NCBI GenBank assembly: GCA_003833135.1
Contig: QZLH01000243.1
Coordinates: 51,210-115,209 of the forward strand
Source: Oehlia diaphana
Taxonomy: Eukaryota; Glomeromycota; Glomeromycetes; Glomerales; Glomeraceae
Direction: 5' to 3'
Length of the DNA stretch: 64,000 nucleotides
Under the pieces are notes generated by a model. That model was not told the origin of the DNA. It made no database searches and saw nothing but the letters and a program-made list of their open reading frames with translations. The first letter of the stretch is position 1. Each line of letters begins with the position of its first letter. Both the position numbers and the translations under genes were made by a program. Below are positions 9,179 to 20,762 of the stretch, one piece after another.

Positions 9179-12100
9179 ATGGCGAACCCACAAGTTGATG
9201 AGGATTCTTGGACAACTTTTGAAAAACTCTTGCTTATACAATCTGTTTATAAGCATGGAGATAATTACCTTGCTATTTCACGTATATTGAAACATCATCC
9301 AATGGTTTCTCATACCCCAGATTTTTTTACTGTAAAGGTTGATTTATCGATCTAAAAACGATCTTATTCCAAGAAAATTTTTTTTTTATTTATTTGTTTT
9401 CTTGTTTGATCTTCAACCAACTGTTTCTATTATTAACTTTTTTTTTACATATAATTTATATTAGAACTGTGCCAATAAATACAACAGTTTAGTAGATCCA
9501 TTAAAGAATGAAGCAGAAATTGAAGAGTATGTTTTTTGTTTAATGATCCTTTGGGATATTTAGTTCATGTATCAATGGATCTATAAAATCAGAATATTAT
9601 AAAAAGCGAGAAATTTAATTCTATCACGGTTTTTTGGGTTTATTGAACAATGTATGATAATTAGATCTTGGAATTCATTTTTTTTTTTTATTTTTCTTTC
9701 ATTAATCCTGAATAAAACATCAAAACGAAAAAAAACGATAATTTTAGTGAGCATAAAAAGAGATCTGGAGAATATGTAAATGGTATTGGAGAAGATTTTT
9801 TTATATTTTCCAATCTTTTTTTTTTAAACCAATTGTCCAAAGAAATGTTAACATTTTATAAAATTATTTTATTATATTGTCTCGAAATTATTAACAGACA
9901 AGCAACGTATGCCATGGACCGCGAAATTAGCTCGTCAGCTTTATCATGAACGTATTGTTGAATTGAAATCAGATATTAAGTTAACCGAAAAAAAATTTCG
10001 GTAAAAGAGCAGCTAAATTCTTTAACTTGGCATTTTATAAGTTAATGCAGATCGAATATTAAAATTATTCGTTCGTTATCTATTTATAAAAGGGATATTG
10101 TGAACGAAATCGATGACATTAAGTCAGGAAAATCCGATAGTAAATTTATTGAAATAATAAAAAAAAGGGAACTAGAGAAGTCATCAATGGCAGAAGTATC
10201 TAAAGAATCAACTGATAAAATTTCTGACGTGAATGTTAAAATTGAACCTCTTCTGTCGGATAAAGTTGAATCTGTAATACCGATGGACGTTGATACAACA
10301 AGTGCAGTAATAGAAAAAGAAATATTAACAGAACCACAAATAGAAATCAAACCAATGAACATAGAAATGGATCCGTCATCAACGGCAGGAGTTATGAAAA
10401 ATGATGTGAATCCACTTCCGACATTAATATCAGTTGAAGTTAATAAAGATGTATTACAACCTCAAACACCAGCAACACCACTTGCTGAGCCAAGTGAAAA
10501 TTTGGTTATTGATCCCTTAAAGGAACAAAATGTTCAAGCGGTAACAAATGGTGCTACAAATATGGAGATACTAAAAGACAATATTGAACTTCCAGTGGAA
10601 GATATAGTTAGTATGGATATTGACGATGAAAAATCTACAGAGAAACCTACAATTGAATCATCGGTTCCTGCCCTCGAATCAATATCCGAAACGGATGTCT
10701 CTAAAACTGAACAAGCTAAGAAAATGGTTGTTTCACCAAATACAGACTCCGTTACTGCAGAAGATACTCCACAAACTATCGGTGGTGATGTTGCAATGGA
10801 TCTATGTGAGCATAGTGTGGAATTCTTGCCAGAAGTTACCGGCGAAAGTCCCGAAAGAACCCATTTTACTGAAAATCTTGTGTCTTCACCAACCTCGATG
10901 GAAGAAAATAAACAAGAAACTCTAATGTCTCAAGAACAGTTTGAATCCGAAGGTCAACCTAGTAAAATTACAGTTAAGGACGAAACAGAAAATAAAGAGA
11001 CTGTTAAAGAAAAAGGCAAGGAACTAGAAATTTCGGAAATTACATCAAAACAATCTATAGTTCCAACAAAAGAAGAAACCGTACAAGAAATAGATATCAT
11101 AAAATCAACAGAATCTTCGCTTACTGAGCCAGCTGCCGAAACAAAGACAAATAAGGATGACATCTCGGAAGAAGTCAAAGATGATGCCGGAAATATGAAC
11201 ATGGTTGATTTGTCAACTCTTCCGGAGGAAAATGAGGAGGATAAATACGATTCAAAAGAAAAGGCCATAGCTACACCCCAGACAGAATTAAATGAACCTT
11301 TAACTTCTGGTGTTGGTGTAGTGCCTACCTCCCCAATTGTTGCCGTAGCGACTACTCCTTCGGCACCACCTTCAACTCCTGGAGATCGTAAGCAAATATT
11401 TATACGAAGTTAAAAACTTATTATTTTTATTTAATTGTAATACTTTATTTGTTTTTAATAGTTCCTCCCCCAACACCCAATCTTCAATATGATACCGCAC
11501 CAACTCCCAGTGGTGAAACATCTGGTATATTATTAATATTTGAGCATTTTTTTAATTCAAAGTTTGTCTCACATAATTTATTTATATAGATGATAAGAAA
11601 CTTAAAACATGGCAGAAGCTAGTTAATATGATATTACATGAAATTAATAATCATCGGTTTGCTAGCGTTTTTCAAAATCCGATCAGAGAACAAGATGCGC
11701 CTGGCTACTATGACATAGTAAAACAGCCAATGGACTTAAAGAGTTTGAAAAAACGCCTTCGTGAAGGGGTAATTTTTATTCGATATATATATCTCGGTAT
11801 TTATTATAAAAAAGTTAAACGCAATTTTGTTTTAGACCATCCACGATACCAATTCATTTCATCGTGATTTAATGTTAATGTTTATGAATGCCTCGGTGTT
11901 TAACAGAGAAGAAACAGATATTCACCAAATGGCGTTAGAAATGAAAGATCATGTTGAAACACAAATCTTGGATTTTAGAAGAAGTGAAGGCTCAGGAGGG
12001 ACACATGAGCCGGCTACACGAAGAAAGAGTATGGCCATAGACGGTATGAAACTACGGCGTCTTTAAATATCCAATTTTTATTTATAATATGAGGGAAATT

Positions 12101-12354
12101 TGACATATTTAGAATATTTTATCAAAGTAATACTCAAATTTATTATTTATTATTTGTGATGGGTACTTTATTCTTTCTATATAGCTAATGAAGCTGTCTA
12201 CTTTACAAGCGATAGAAGAAGTGAAAACGATAGACCTACTGTTGCAGGTTCTTCACTCCGTGGTAAATTCAAGGATGATACTGCGGATCATCGTCCAATA
12301 AAGAAGCCTAAAAGATTATCTGTCTCTTTAAAAAAATCTGAAAGGGATATCTAA
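9179..12354 (+). CDS. BRD8/Bdc1-like bromodomain protein (NuA4/TIP60 subunit)
   Basis: Nine exons (9179-9337, 9465-9526, 9748-9782, 9898-10000, 10051-11387, 11462-11524, 11590-11768, 11836-12043, 12185-12354) join to 771 aa. The N-terminal ~75 residues match the SANT-like start of BRD8 (Trp-x5-Lys-Leu-Leu-Leu, then Ala-Asn-Lys-Tyr). A coiled region with Arg-Ile-Val-Glu-Leu-Lys follows, as in BRD8 where it anchors to the acetyltransferase complex. Residues ~125-580 are an acidic, Ser/Thr/Glu-rich disordered linker. A bromodomain lies at ~590-695, with Pro-Gly-Tyr-Tyr-Asp-Ile-Val, Pro-Met-Asp-Leu and the acetyl-lysine-binding Asn in Val-Phe-Asn. The last ~60 residues are basic. Expected role: reader subunit of the NuA4 histone acetyltransferase. 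Exons 3-4 are the least certain part; there I chose the donor at 9783 to keep frame. Confidence 0.85.
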
Positions 12355-12953
12355 ATATAGGATTTTATTGAGCTATTATATCAACATTTCAAATTGTACC
12401 GTATTTACATTCTATTTAAATTTGAATTTGTCTTGGGTAAGATATTCCTAGTTGAAAATTTAAGTTCTTCTCTATCCTTTCACTGTATTTTATTCTTATT
12501 ATTTGTTTTGTAATTACAAATTTACAGTGAAATTTAATGATATATTGCAAGTTTACTGATTGTAATAAAAGAAAAAATGGAGATAAGGTTCTCTAATTAT
12601 AATTATTAAACGGATCCAGTTTTTTAATATTTTTTTAATATTCTGCGATTAAAAACCCTTCTAGAAAATGTGAGAATAGTAAATTTTATTTACAATCTTG
12701 TTCCAATATTTTGATCTACAATTCAGTAATGTGTGAATCATCTTGGTGAAATTGTTTCAAATATAAATCGCTGCAAAAAAAATAAAATATTTCGTTAGAA
12801 GACCCATGAAATAAATTAACAATGAAAAATAATCAAAAAAAACAATCAGACCCAATTAATATTCTTTCGGAAGCATATCCTAAAGAATAAATATATTTAA
12901 ACTTCGAGAATGTACATTGTATTAAAATTTTGATAATTCGTTCCTTGCATACC
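12355..12953. other. Convergent 3' intergenic region
   Basis: Lies between the stop codons of the BRD8-like (+) and C2H2 (-) genes. It should hold both 3' ends. Just past the C2H2 stop (12946-12953, minus) there is a perfect splice-donor-like AAG/GTATGC, which may mark a 3'UTR intron or an alternative ending. No other gene seen. Confidence 0.4.
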
Positions 12954-13839
12954 TTATTTTTTTGTATTCTGACTTAAAGATTGCCTATTTAAATTAGAAC
13001 CTTTCTTTTGTACCTGAATTACTGGAGGACGGCCTAATGTTTGATTGCTAATATTAATAACAGTTGGACCAACATCCACCGTGTTGTTATCATCAATAGT
13101 AATAGGATTATTAGGCACGCTCCCTAAAGGTCTCATATTAGGCTGTCTAGTCAATTGGATTAATGCTTGTTGTTGTTGTTGCAGCTGCAGAAGATTAGGC
13201 GGAGACTGAGTTGCAACCATTGGTTGAAGTATAAAATTGTTATATTGTTGTCGCTTGATCATTTGTGCATTTGTAGGTCGCCCAAAAGGGTCGTCATACG
13301 TTATTTGTGACGTTAACATGTGAGAACCTTGTTGTAATCGAGATTGCGTTGTTTGCTGCACATCTTGTAAATTTAAATTTAAATTTGGCAACATTGGAAT
13401 TAAAATTTGTCCATTATTAATATTGCCCGTACCGCTCACATTGGTGTTAATTACACCTGTATGAACGGTGGGATAAACATTATGAGACTGATTTATTTGT
13501 GAAGTCGCAACAAAATCAATAGAGGACTTCGACATAGCTGTACTATTCTGTGGTGCTGTGACAGGAATTTCTATATAATAAAATATTAATGTGTAAGAAT
13601 ATTAAATTTAAAAGCGACTTCAACTTAAGAACATAATGATAATAGTAGCACGTTCAGAAGAATTAAACGTGTTATTATGTACCGTCGTCATCGTTCACAA
13701 AATGTATTAAACGTGGTATTGCATTATCAACGTGTTGCTGCTCAACATGTTTCCACAACGACAACATAGAATCGAACTTGTCCGTACAGCCACCCCATTT
13801 ACAATTATGTGTAATGTTTTGACTCGTTTGGTTTACCAT
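12954..13839 (-). CDS. C2H2 zinc-finger protein, Gln/Asn-rich
   Basis: Two exons (13839-13683 and 13570-12954) give 257 aa. Residues ~13-38 form one C2H2 finger with Cys-x4-Cys spacing and His-x4-His (Cys-Lys-Trp-Gly-Gly-Cys ... Trp-Lys-His-Val-Glu-Gln-Gln-His), of the GLI/ARID2-like wide-Cys type. The remainder is Gln, Asn, Pro and Thr rich with a poly-Gln run, as in transcriptional regulators. The start is the ATG 12 codons before the first Cys. A single finger is rarely enough for specific DNA binding, so it may act through a partner. The exact family was not recognised. Confidence 0.65.
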
Positions 13840-14061
13840 GATTTATTAATAAAAACGCGCAAAACGATAACAAGATGATAGAACAAATTGTTCAAAATTG
13901 TTCGGCGAATTTGAAAATTACTTATAATTACTTATGTTGTGTAACATCAAATGAATTTAACGGCTTTACGTCACTTTTTTTTTGTACCACGGAAGAAGTT
14001 AAATAAAGATCTATATAACGTTTATTTTAAACACTTATACTTATTTTTATTATAATAAAAA

Positions 14062-15497
14062 TTATTGTAAATCTAATAAATAATTAGTTGCCTTTTGAAG
14101 ATCGTAATCATGTCTTACTAACGCGTCAATAGCTTGTTCTTTTGTGAATCCCATATTAATAAATTTGTTTATTAAATCAGAATTATCATCACTATCATGC
14201 TCCTCATTTTTAGGAGAAGACGATGATGTAGGCAATACCTCTTTAGGAGGGATAGGAGGGGTAGAATATGGTTGAAGTAAAGGACGACGCTCTTGACTAG
14301 ACGATGGGGCCGAATAACTTTTAACGGGCGGATTCGTATTGTTATGAATATTTAAAGGTGTATTTTGAGAAATTTGTAGATTGGCAAGATTATTTGATAG
14401 AAGGTCAGGAGCAAAAGTCTGACTGGATAATTGAGATGGTAAAGGTGCTCCTACAGAAGGTTGAAGGAGTGGTGACGCATGATATGACCTTGGATGGTTT
14501 TGGTTAGTAACCATCATATCATGATTAGCGGAGGTTCCCAAAAAATTAGAAGATCCAGTTACACCTCCATTCGCAACAAGATTGTTAGCTTCATTGGACG
14601 ATATTGGTGACCTAATAAAAATTGATATGTCATCTTGAATTATGTTTGATTGTTCCCAAGGTTTTTTAGGAGGATCCTCAAATTCCGAATAAAAGGATTT
14701 CGCTGGTTTAGTCTAAAACAATCGAATTGGTTAAAATAGTAAATAAAATAATTTAATATATGAACGATTTTGATTCAGCTATTTTTTTTCATGGAAATAT
14801 GGAATTGTAGCCGGTATTTACCTCATCTCCCTCCTCCTTCGATTTCATCTTCCCATGTAATACCATATCATCCGAAGCAGATCGTACATGTACTTTCTGT
14901 TCATCTATGACATTTTCGCTGACATTGATTATATTATTTCCGCTCTCTGCCTGTTGACTGGTCTTTCTTTGTGTATTATTTACTGGAACTGGTGTTAAAA
15001 TTCTCAAATTTGTATCCAAAAATCCTGGAGCTATTTTTCTAGCTTCTTCTTTTTGTTTACGAATTCGTTCCTCTTGAAGTGCCTGTAATTTTTGAGCACG
15101 GAGTTGCGTTAATGTAGCATTCTCTTGTTTATATCTTTCGGATTCTGCAATAATTTGTCGTTCTAACTGAAAATCATGGTTTTTCTACAATAATATAGTA
15201 AATAAATGAGGTAATAAAAGTTAAATTGGCTATTATGGAATCAAGAACAACAATATAATTACTATTCGAATACTTGCTACTTGAGGCAGATCAAGGTTAA
15301 AATCTTGAGGTAATGTTATCTAATAGAGTTATTTAAGAATTCGTTACAAGATTTTCGAAGTATCACTGGCAAATGTAAAATGTTCAAATGTAAAATGTTT
15401 AAAAACTTACAGATTTTAAAGCAGAAAATTGTGGTGCTAAAATAAGAGGAACGTCTTCAGCTGCAGAATAAATCGAAGCAGCTGTCGTATGTGCCAT
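14062..15497 (-). CDS. UBAP1-like ESCRT-I subunit (UMA + UBA)
   Basis: Four exons (15497-15411, 15319-15263, 15184-14822, 14712-14062) give 385 aa. The N-terminus resembles the UBAP1 UMA domain: Glu-Asp-Val-Pro-Leu, then Leu-Pro-x-x-Phe-x-Leu-Asp-Leu-Pro-x-Val, then Asp-Phe-x-Leu-Glu-x-x-Ile leading into a long helix (~residues 50-100), in the same order and spacing as animal UBAP1. A Pro/Ser-rich middle follows. The last 40 residues form a UBA domain (Asn-Met-Gly-Phe-Thr-x-x-x-Ala ... Asp-Leu-Gln-Lys-Ala) for ubiquitin binding. UBAP1 joins ESCRT-I on endosomes to sort ubiquitinated membrane cargo. Animal UBAP1 has tandem overlapping UBAs (SOUBA); here only one is seen. Exon 2's donor could instead be at 15282, which would shorten it by six codons. 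Confidence 0.7.
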
Positions 15498-15747
15498 ATC
15501 AAGAGAAACTTTAAATACTAGACCCTCATTTCTCAGTAATGTATTTGGAAGTTATGCAAGATTCGATTATCACGTGAATAGTTAATAAAAAAATAGATCA
15601 AAAGTAAAGTTTTTACACTCAAATCATTGTTTCGACCAATCAAGTAGAATTTGAAACGTGAAAATGTCCGCAGTTGCACGGATCCTCATCACACGTAATA
15701 AATACACATCTTCCCGCTTCTTACTTTTTCTACAAATTTAAACAATC
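15498..15747. promoter_or_regulatory. Bidirectional promoter region with CACGTG
   Basis: A 250-bp gap between divergent starts of the UBAP1-like gene and the alpha/beta hydrolase gene. It includes a TCACGTGA-type element (core 15571-15576). Confidence 0.4.
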
Positions 15748-17844
15748 ATGGTTTTTGCGATTATTTACTATACGTTTGTACTTCTCTTTGCTGGTCTTAC
15801 TTATGCCAGCGTTGAAGGAAGAATACCTGTGGTACCTCGACTACAGTACCTTGTTGTTCTTGGACTCTCGTTAATCTCTGAATGGCCCTTGCCCGTTATA
15901 GTCCTTAAAATTGTTCTTATCAACATAGCCTCATTGCTAGGGGTTTTCAGTAAGTTTATGAGAAAGTCAAATAATTTTGAAACCCGTCAAATTTAAATAA
16001 TTTTATTTATCCTTTTTTTGCAACCTTCATTTTTTTTAATTTTAATATATTCAGGAGGAATTATTCCACAGCTTTTTTACATAGTTGATCTCCTAAATAT
16101 GATTGGGTGTGTTAAAGGTTTTAAGTCAATTAATTCTTATGTAGGTTGAATCTATCATTTGATGACTTATACCATTTTGTTATATAAAAGACTCGTCGTC
16201 ATTTTCATTGACGCAGATGAAGCAAGACGTGCCATTGAACAAGCCATTAAGTCATATTCAGATCAAAGAGAATTACCGTCATTTACAAGGTACTTATCAA
16301 AGTAATCGCTAATTATATATATTAGCAACTTATAATGTTCCTGGGACAAAAATTTCAGTGAAACTTTCTGGCAAAGAATGGTGAATCCGCATTTTGTTCC
16401 TCAAAATGTTTTCCAATATGCCGATAGTAAGTTCAATGTTATATCATTTGATTTGATAGTTTTATTTGTCAAAGCCCGTTTATAACATTTATCATTCTTA
16501 TTTTTAGTTGGTTATGCTACTCATTCAGAGAAATCCGAAGCGACGATAAATGATTTCGAACAAGTAAATTATTTAACATTAGACGTTTATGCTCGCAAGG
16601 ATATATCCAGAACTACTTCAAAACCTGTTTTCGTAAGTAAATTCATAAGTATTCATACTTTATTATGCTGAATTTATTCAGATTTTGATAATTTATATTG
16701 CTATAAAAATGATCATTAGATGTATATTCATGGAGGTGAATGGATAAGAGGAGATAAAGCATCTCCATATCCATTGATACGTCACTTGGCTGAAGTTGGT
16801 TGGGTAAGTGTATTAAATTGGGTTGAAAATGAACTTTTTATTATAGAATGTTAAAATGTATTTCTTTCATTAGGTTGTTGTATCTATAAATTACAGACTT
16901 GCACCAATATCTTTCTACCCATCTCAATTGATCGATGCTAAACGAGCTTTGCGCTGGGTTAAACAAAATATCGAACATTTTGGTGGGGATCCAAAGTTTA
17001 TAGCGGTAGCAGGTAAATTTCTAAATGTCTTATTGTGTATTCCTCCGATTTATTATTTACCCTTATCTGACATAAATATGATTAAGGTGATGATGCGGGA
17101 GGCCAGATTGCCGCGGTGCTTGCGCTCACACCAAATAAGCCAGAATATCAACCTGGTTTCGAAAAAGTTGACACATCTGTAAAAGCTTGCGTCTTGATTA
17201 ATGCTATTACAGACCTTGTAGGCGAACAGAATTCATGGATCTCAGACTACTTTTCAAAGAAAATTGCAGGACGACAAACGAAAGATATTACGTTTTTGAG
17301 AGAACATTCGCCACTACATCTCATCAAAGAGGACTCAGTCCCATTTTTGGTGTTTCAGTAAGTTTTGAATTTTACGCCAGTTTTTGAAAAAAACAATTCC
17401 TAATTGCGATTAGTAACATGATTACCAAATTTTAGCGGCGATCGTGATACATCAGTACCTTTCAAATCATCCAGTATTTTCGTTGAGGAATTTAAGAAAA
17501 GTAATAATTAATTTGACGATTCATTTAATTCTGATTTTATAATAAATTTTTCATCTCTGATTTTCATTGTTGTTAATAATTCCAGAGTGTAAAGCCGAAA
17601 TTCAATTTATCCCGATTCCGGTAAATTGTAATTTCATTAATTTTAACATTTATTTTTTATTAAGCTTTTGTTTTAAATTTTTATACGTTTTGTTTAGGGT
17701 GGACATCATGTATATAATCTTTTCTCTTCGCCTCGGTCACATTATCAAGCTATTGGCGTTGAGCAATGGTTGAACCACATCCATTCCGAAGAAGGAAATG
17801 GTGATTATGCATGGGTATCGAAAGAACATGATTTTTCTGATTAA
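15748..17844 (+). CDS. Alpha/beta hydrolase, esterase-like, Asp at nucleophile position
   Basis: Eleven exons (15748-15949, 16055-16117 or -16108, 16217-16289, 16359-16426, 16508-16632, 16720-16803, 16874-17012, 17087-17357, 17436-17500, 17586-17620, 17698-17844) give about 423 aa. The first ~90 residues hold two or three membrane segments. The hydrolase domain shows the oxyanion motif His-Gly-Gly-Glu, then Asn-Tyr-Arg-Leu-Ala-Pro, a nucleophile elbow, the acid His-Gly-Asp-Arg-Asp and the catalytic-His region Gly-Gly-His-His. This layout is that of prenylcysteine methylesterase/kynurenine formamidase-like membrane esterases. Oddly the elbow reads Gly-Asp-Asp-Ala-Gly-Gly rather than Gly-Asp-Ser-Ala-Gly-Gly, so the usual Ser is replaced by Asp. 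It may be catalytically changed or inactive. The boundary of exon 2 is ambiguous: two donors keep the frame. Confidence 0.8.
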
Positions 17845-18399
17845 TCTATTTATTTGTTTGAACTTTTTTTCTTTTATTTTATATATACAAAATCAATGTA
17901 CAATGTGAACTTTTTTTGCTAATATAACTTATAAAGCATAAAATAATTTGCTAATATAAACTTATAAAAGCATAAAATAAGAATTTGTTTATTCTTTATC
18001 ATAATGAAAATTTGTATTAAATGCTTATCGCCGATCTGGCAACTCATCTTCAGCTCAATAATAAATTATTGATAGAAATCAAATTCTATTAATTGATTCA
18101 TAACGCGTTTGAAGTCCAATAAAAGGGCAAACTAGACTCGGGCTTGCTCGTTCCTGGCTTCTTGTTCTTCATATCTGCTACGTATAACTCTCGAATTACA
18201 AATTTGTTCAAATGAAACAATGCGAAAATTGTCTAGAACTATTATGTATTTTTTTCTACAGCATTTTGATAATTTTGATTCCAAATATGTAATAGCATGT
18301 GTGTGTAAATTAACGACATAATTGGATCTTTTTATATAAATAATCATGACCTGCAGCCATTTTTGGTCGTTCGGGAAACTTAATACAAAAACTTCAAAA
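17845..18399. other. Intergenic, no convincing gene
   Basis: Contains an imperfect direct repeat around 17921-17980 (cttataaa-gcataaaataa type) and a 71-codon minus-strand frame (18347-18132) without splice or family support. The promoter of the THOC3 gene should lie here. Confidence 0.35.
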
Positions 18400-20139
18400 A
18401 TGGTTTACGGAAATACACCTTTTAATAATTATTATAATCACATGGCACCACTTCCACAACCACCGTCGTCGTCGAAAAAAGTGCCTAGAAAGCCAGTACC
18501 ACAAGGTCCTTCGGGAAACGAATCTGTAAGAAATTCTGGATAGGATGTGTTTCGTCCTTTGGCTCGCCGTTTTGGTTTTATCCAACAACAACAAATAATA
18601 TAATAAATCTGAACGAGAATCATTCTATCCACATATGGCTATATAATAAAAGCCAGAAGAATACTTCGCAAAATGTAGAACCAAACTCCTAAATGGCCAT
18701 ATAAAGACAGTACGAACAGTAGCTTGGAATTGCGACGGTCGAAAACTTGCAAGCGGTTCCGTTGATAAAACCGTGAGATTATGGGAAGCGGATCAAGTAA
18801 TATATGTTTCTTAAATTTTATATTTCATTTTTGTTCTTTATGGAGTTTAATAAAATGTTTATTTTATCAAAACTTTATAGGAAGACATAAAATATTCCAT
18901 CAAGTTACTCGGACACGAAGAAAGTGTAGATCAACTTTGTTGGAGTCCTCAATCACCGCACGAACTAGCGACAGCTTCGACTGATAAGACAGTTAGATTC
19001 TGGGATACACGTGGTTTGTATTCTATTATAAATGAATTTTGAAAGAATATAAAATATTATAACTTACAATGAAATTTAGATGTAAAGCGATGTACACACG
19101 TCGTGAAGACTGACGGAGAGAATATAAATATCAGCTGGAGCTGGGACGGTTCAATGGTTGCAGTTGGTGACAAGGTTTGGTTAAAAATTTTTGAAATTTC
19201 ATTTTATTATTAAATTTGTAATCTTAATGCAAAATTTTGAAAAGGATGATAAAATTTCATTTATCGATCCGAGACATAAACCTTCACCGGTTATAGTTAA
19301 AACTTATGCAGAAGGTGATGATATAAGAGATGAGGTAGTATAATGACTTATAGATATTATTTGGCTTGAATTTTCTCAATTCATTATTAACAAATCATTT
19401 CCTATTCGAAAGATTAATGAAATTAGTTGGAACCATGATTGTTCGTTGTTCTTTTTAACGACTGGTTCTGGAGCTATTAAAATATTGAAATGGCCTTCAT
19501 TACAGCCAGTCCATGTGCTTAGAGGTCACACTGCAAATTGTTATTGTATTGATTTTGATCCAAAAAAACGGTAAATTATAAATTTATAAAGATATTTAAC
19601 GTTTTAAATAATTATACTGCACTATATATTATACATAATTATTACTTACAGATATGTAGCTGCTGGGGGAGCGGATGCTCTGGTTACATTGTGGGATCTT
19701 GAAGAATGTGTCTGTCTAAGGTCATTTAAGGAATTAGAGTAGGTCGTCGCATATTTGTCTTGAAAATTGATAACGTTCGATAAATAGATTTTTATATGAA
19801 TAACTTTTTTAACAGATTCCCAGTGCGAACGATTAGTTTTACTCATGATGGAGTTTATTTAGCAGCAGCTTCTGAAGATGAGCATATTATTGTCGTAAGT
19901 TGTAAAACGGTTATGGTATATTTTATTTTTATTTTAATTAATCTGTTTCATAATTTATATAGTCAAATGTGGAGACTGGCAAAACTGTCTACAGAATTAA
20001 GACTATGGCTGCAACTAATTCTGTGGCATGGCATCCAAAAGGTTATCTATTAGCATTTGCTGGTGATGAAGAAGGAATTCAGGATCAAAAAAATTATATC
20101 GGTTTAAAAGTTTTTGGTTTTAATGATTTAAAGGAATGA
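18400..20139 (+). CDS. THOC3: THO complex subunit 3 (Tex1), WD40 protein
   Basis: Nine exons (18400-18525, 18653-18796, 18881-19013, 19080-19174, 19245-19334, 19413-19570, 19652-19738, 19816-19894, 19963-20139) join to 362 aa. After a Pro-rich N-terminus come seven WD40-like blades: for example Gly-His-x-[35 protein letters not shown]. The order and wording follow metazoan THOC3, including the closing Val-Ala-Trp-His-Pro-Lys and Leu-Leu-Ala-Phe-Ala. THOC3/Tex1 is a nuclear subunit of THO/TREX, which couples transcription to mRNP assembly and export. An in-frame ATG at 18346 would add 18 residues. Confidence 0.9.
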
Positions 20140-20762
20140 ATAACAACAATGAAGGAATATTCTTTTAATTTAATTTCATTTTAGATTTTTGTGCAATTGT
20201 GTTTTTACATTCACAATTAAGGATCGTAGATTTAATATAAAGCATTTGAATAATTATTAAAATTATATAAATTAATACATCTTTCGACCTTTTTTTTAAA
20301 GTTACTACAATAAAATACTTTTGGTATTTTGACGCCTTATTTGAATTTAGCGTGTATTATGATCTAACCTGTGTGTAATGTTTCCCGAATAAGATAGTTA
20401 ACTTTAAGTTTGGAATAATAATTAAGTAAAGCAATAGTGTCGTACTTGACCCTCCTGGTGGCATCATCATGACCATCCTTATTGCAAAATATATTAATTA
20501 TATGGATCAAGTCAGACCAAGTAAAGCAGTACTGATAATAGAATTTTGTCAAGTATATTTTTTTATTTATTTGATAAATACGTTTTTCAGTTTTTCAAAA
20601 AAATAAGTTTCTTCTCAAAAAAAAATAAAAAAATAGAATTTATTCGTGAATAATAATAATATAATATTTGTAATTTACTTATTTAGTGATGTACATTGAT
20701 CTTCCTTAACTTGTTTCAAAAAAAAAACCTATTACTTTAAGAGTAAGACTTTTTTTTTATAT
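20140..20762. other. Convergent 3' intergenic region
   Basis: Holds the 3' ends of THOC3 (+) and the steroid-reductase-like gene (-). AT-rich with short A and T runs. Nothing else recognised. Confidence 0.4.

Noticed and set aside
18132..18347. 71-codon minus-strand frame
   Set aside because: No family resemblance and no splice partners.
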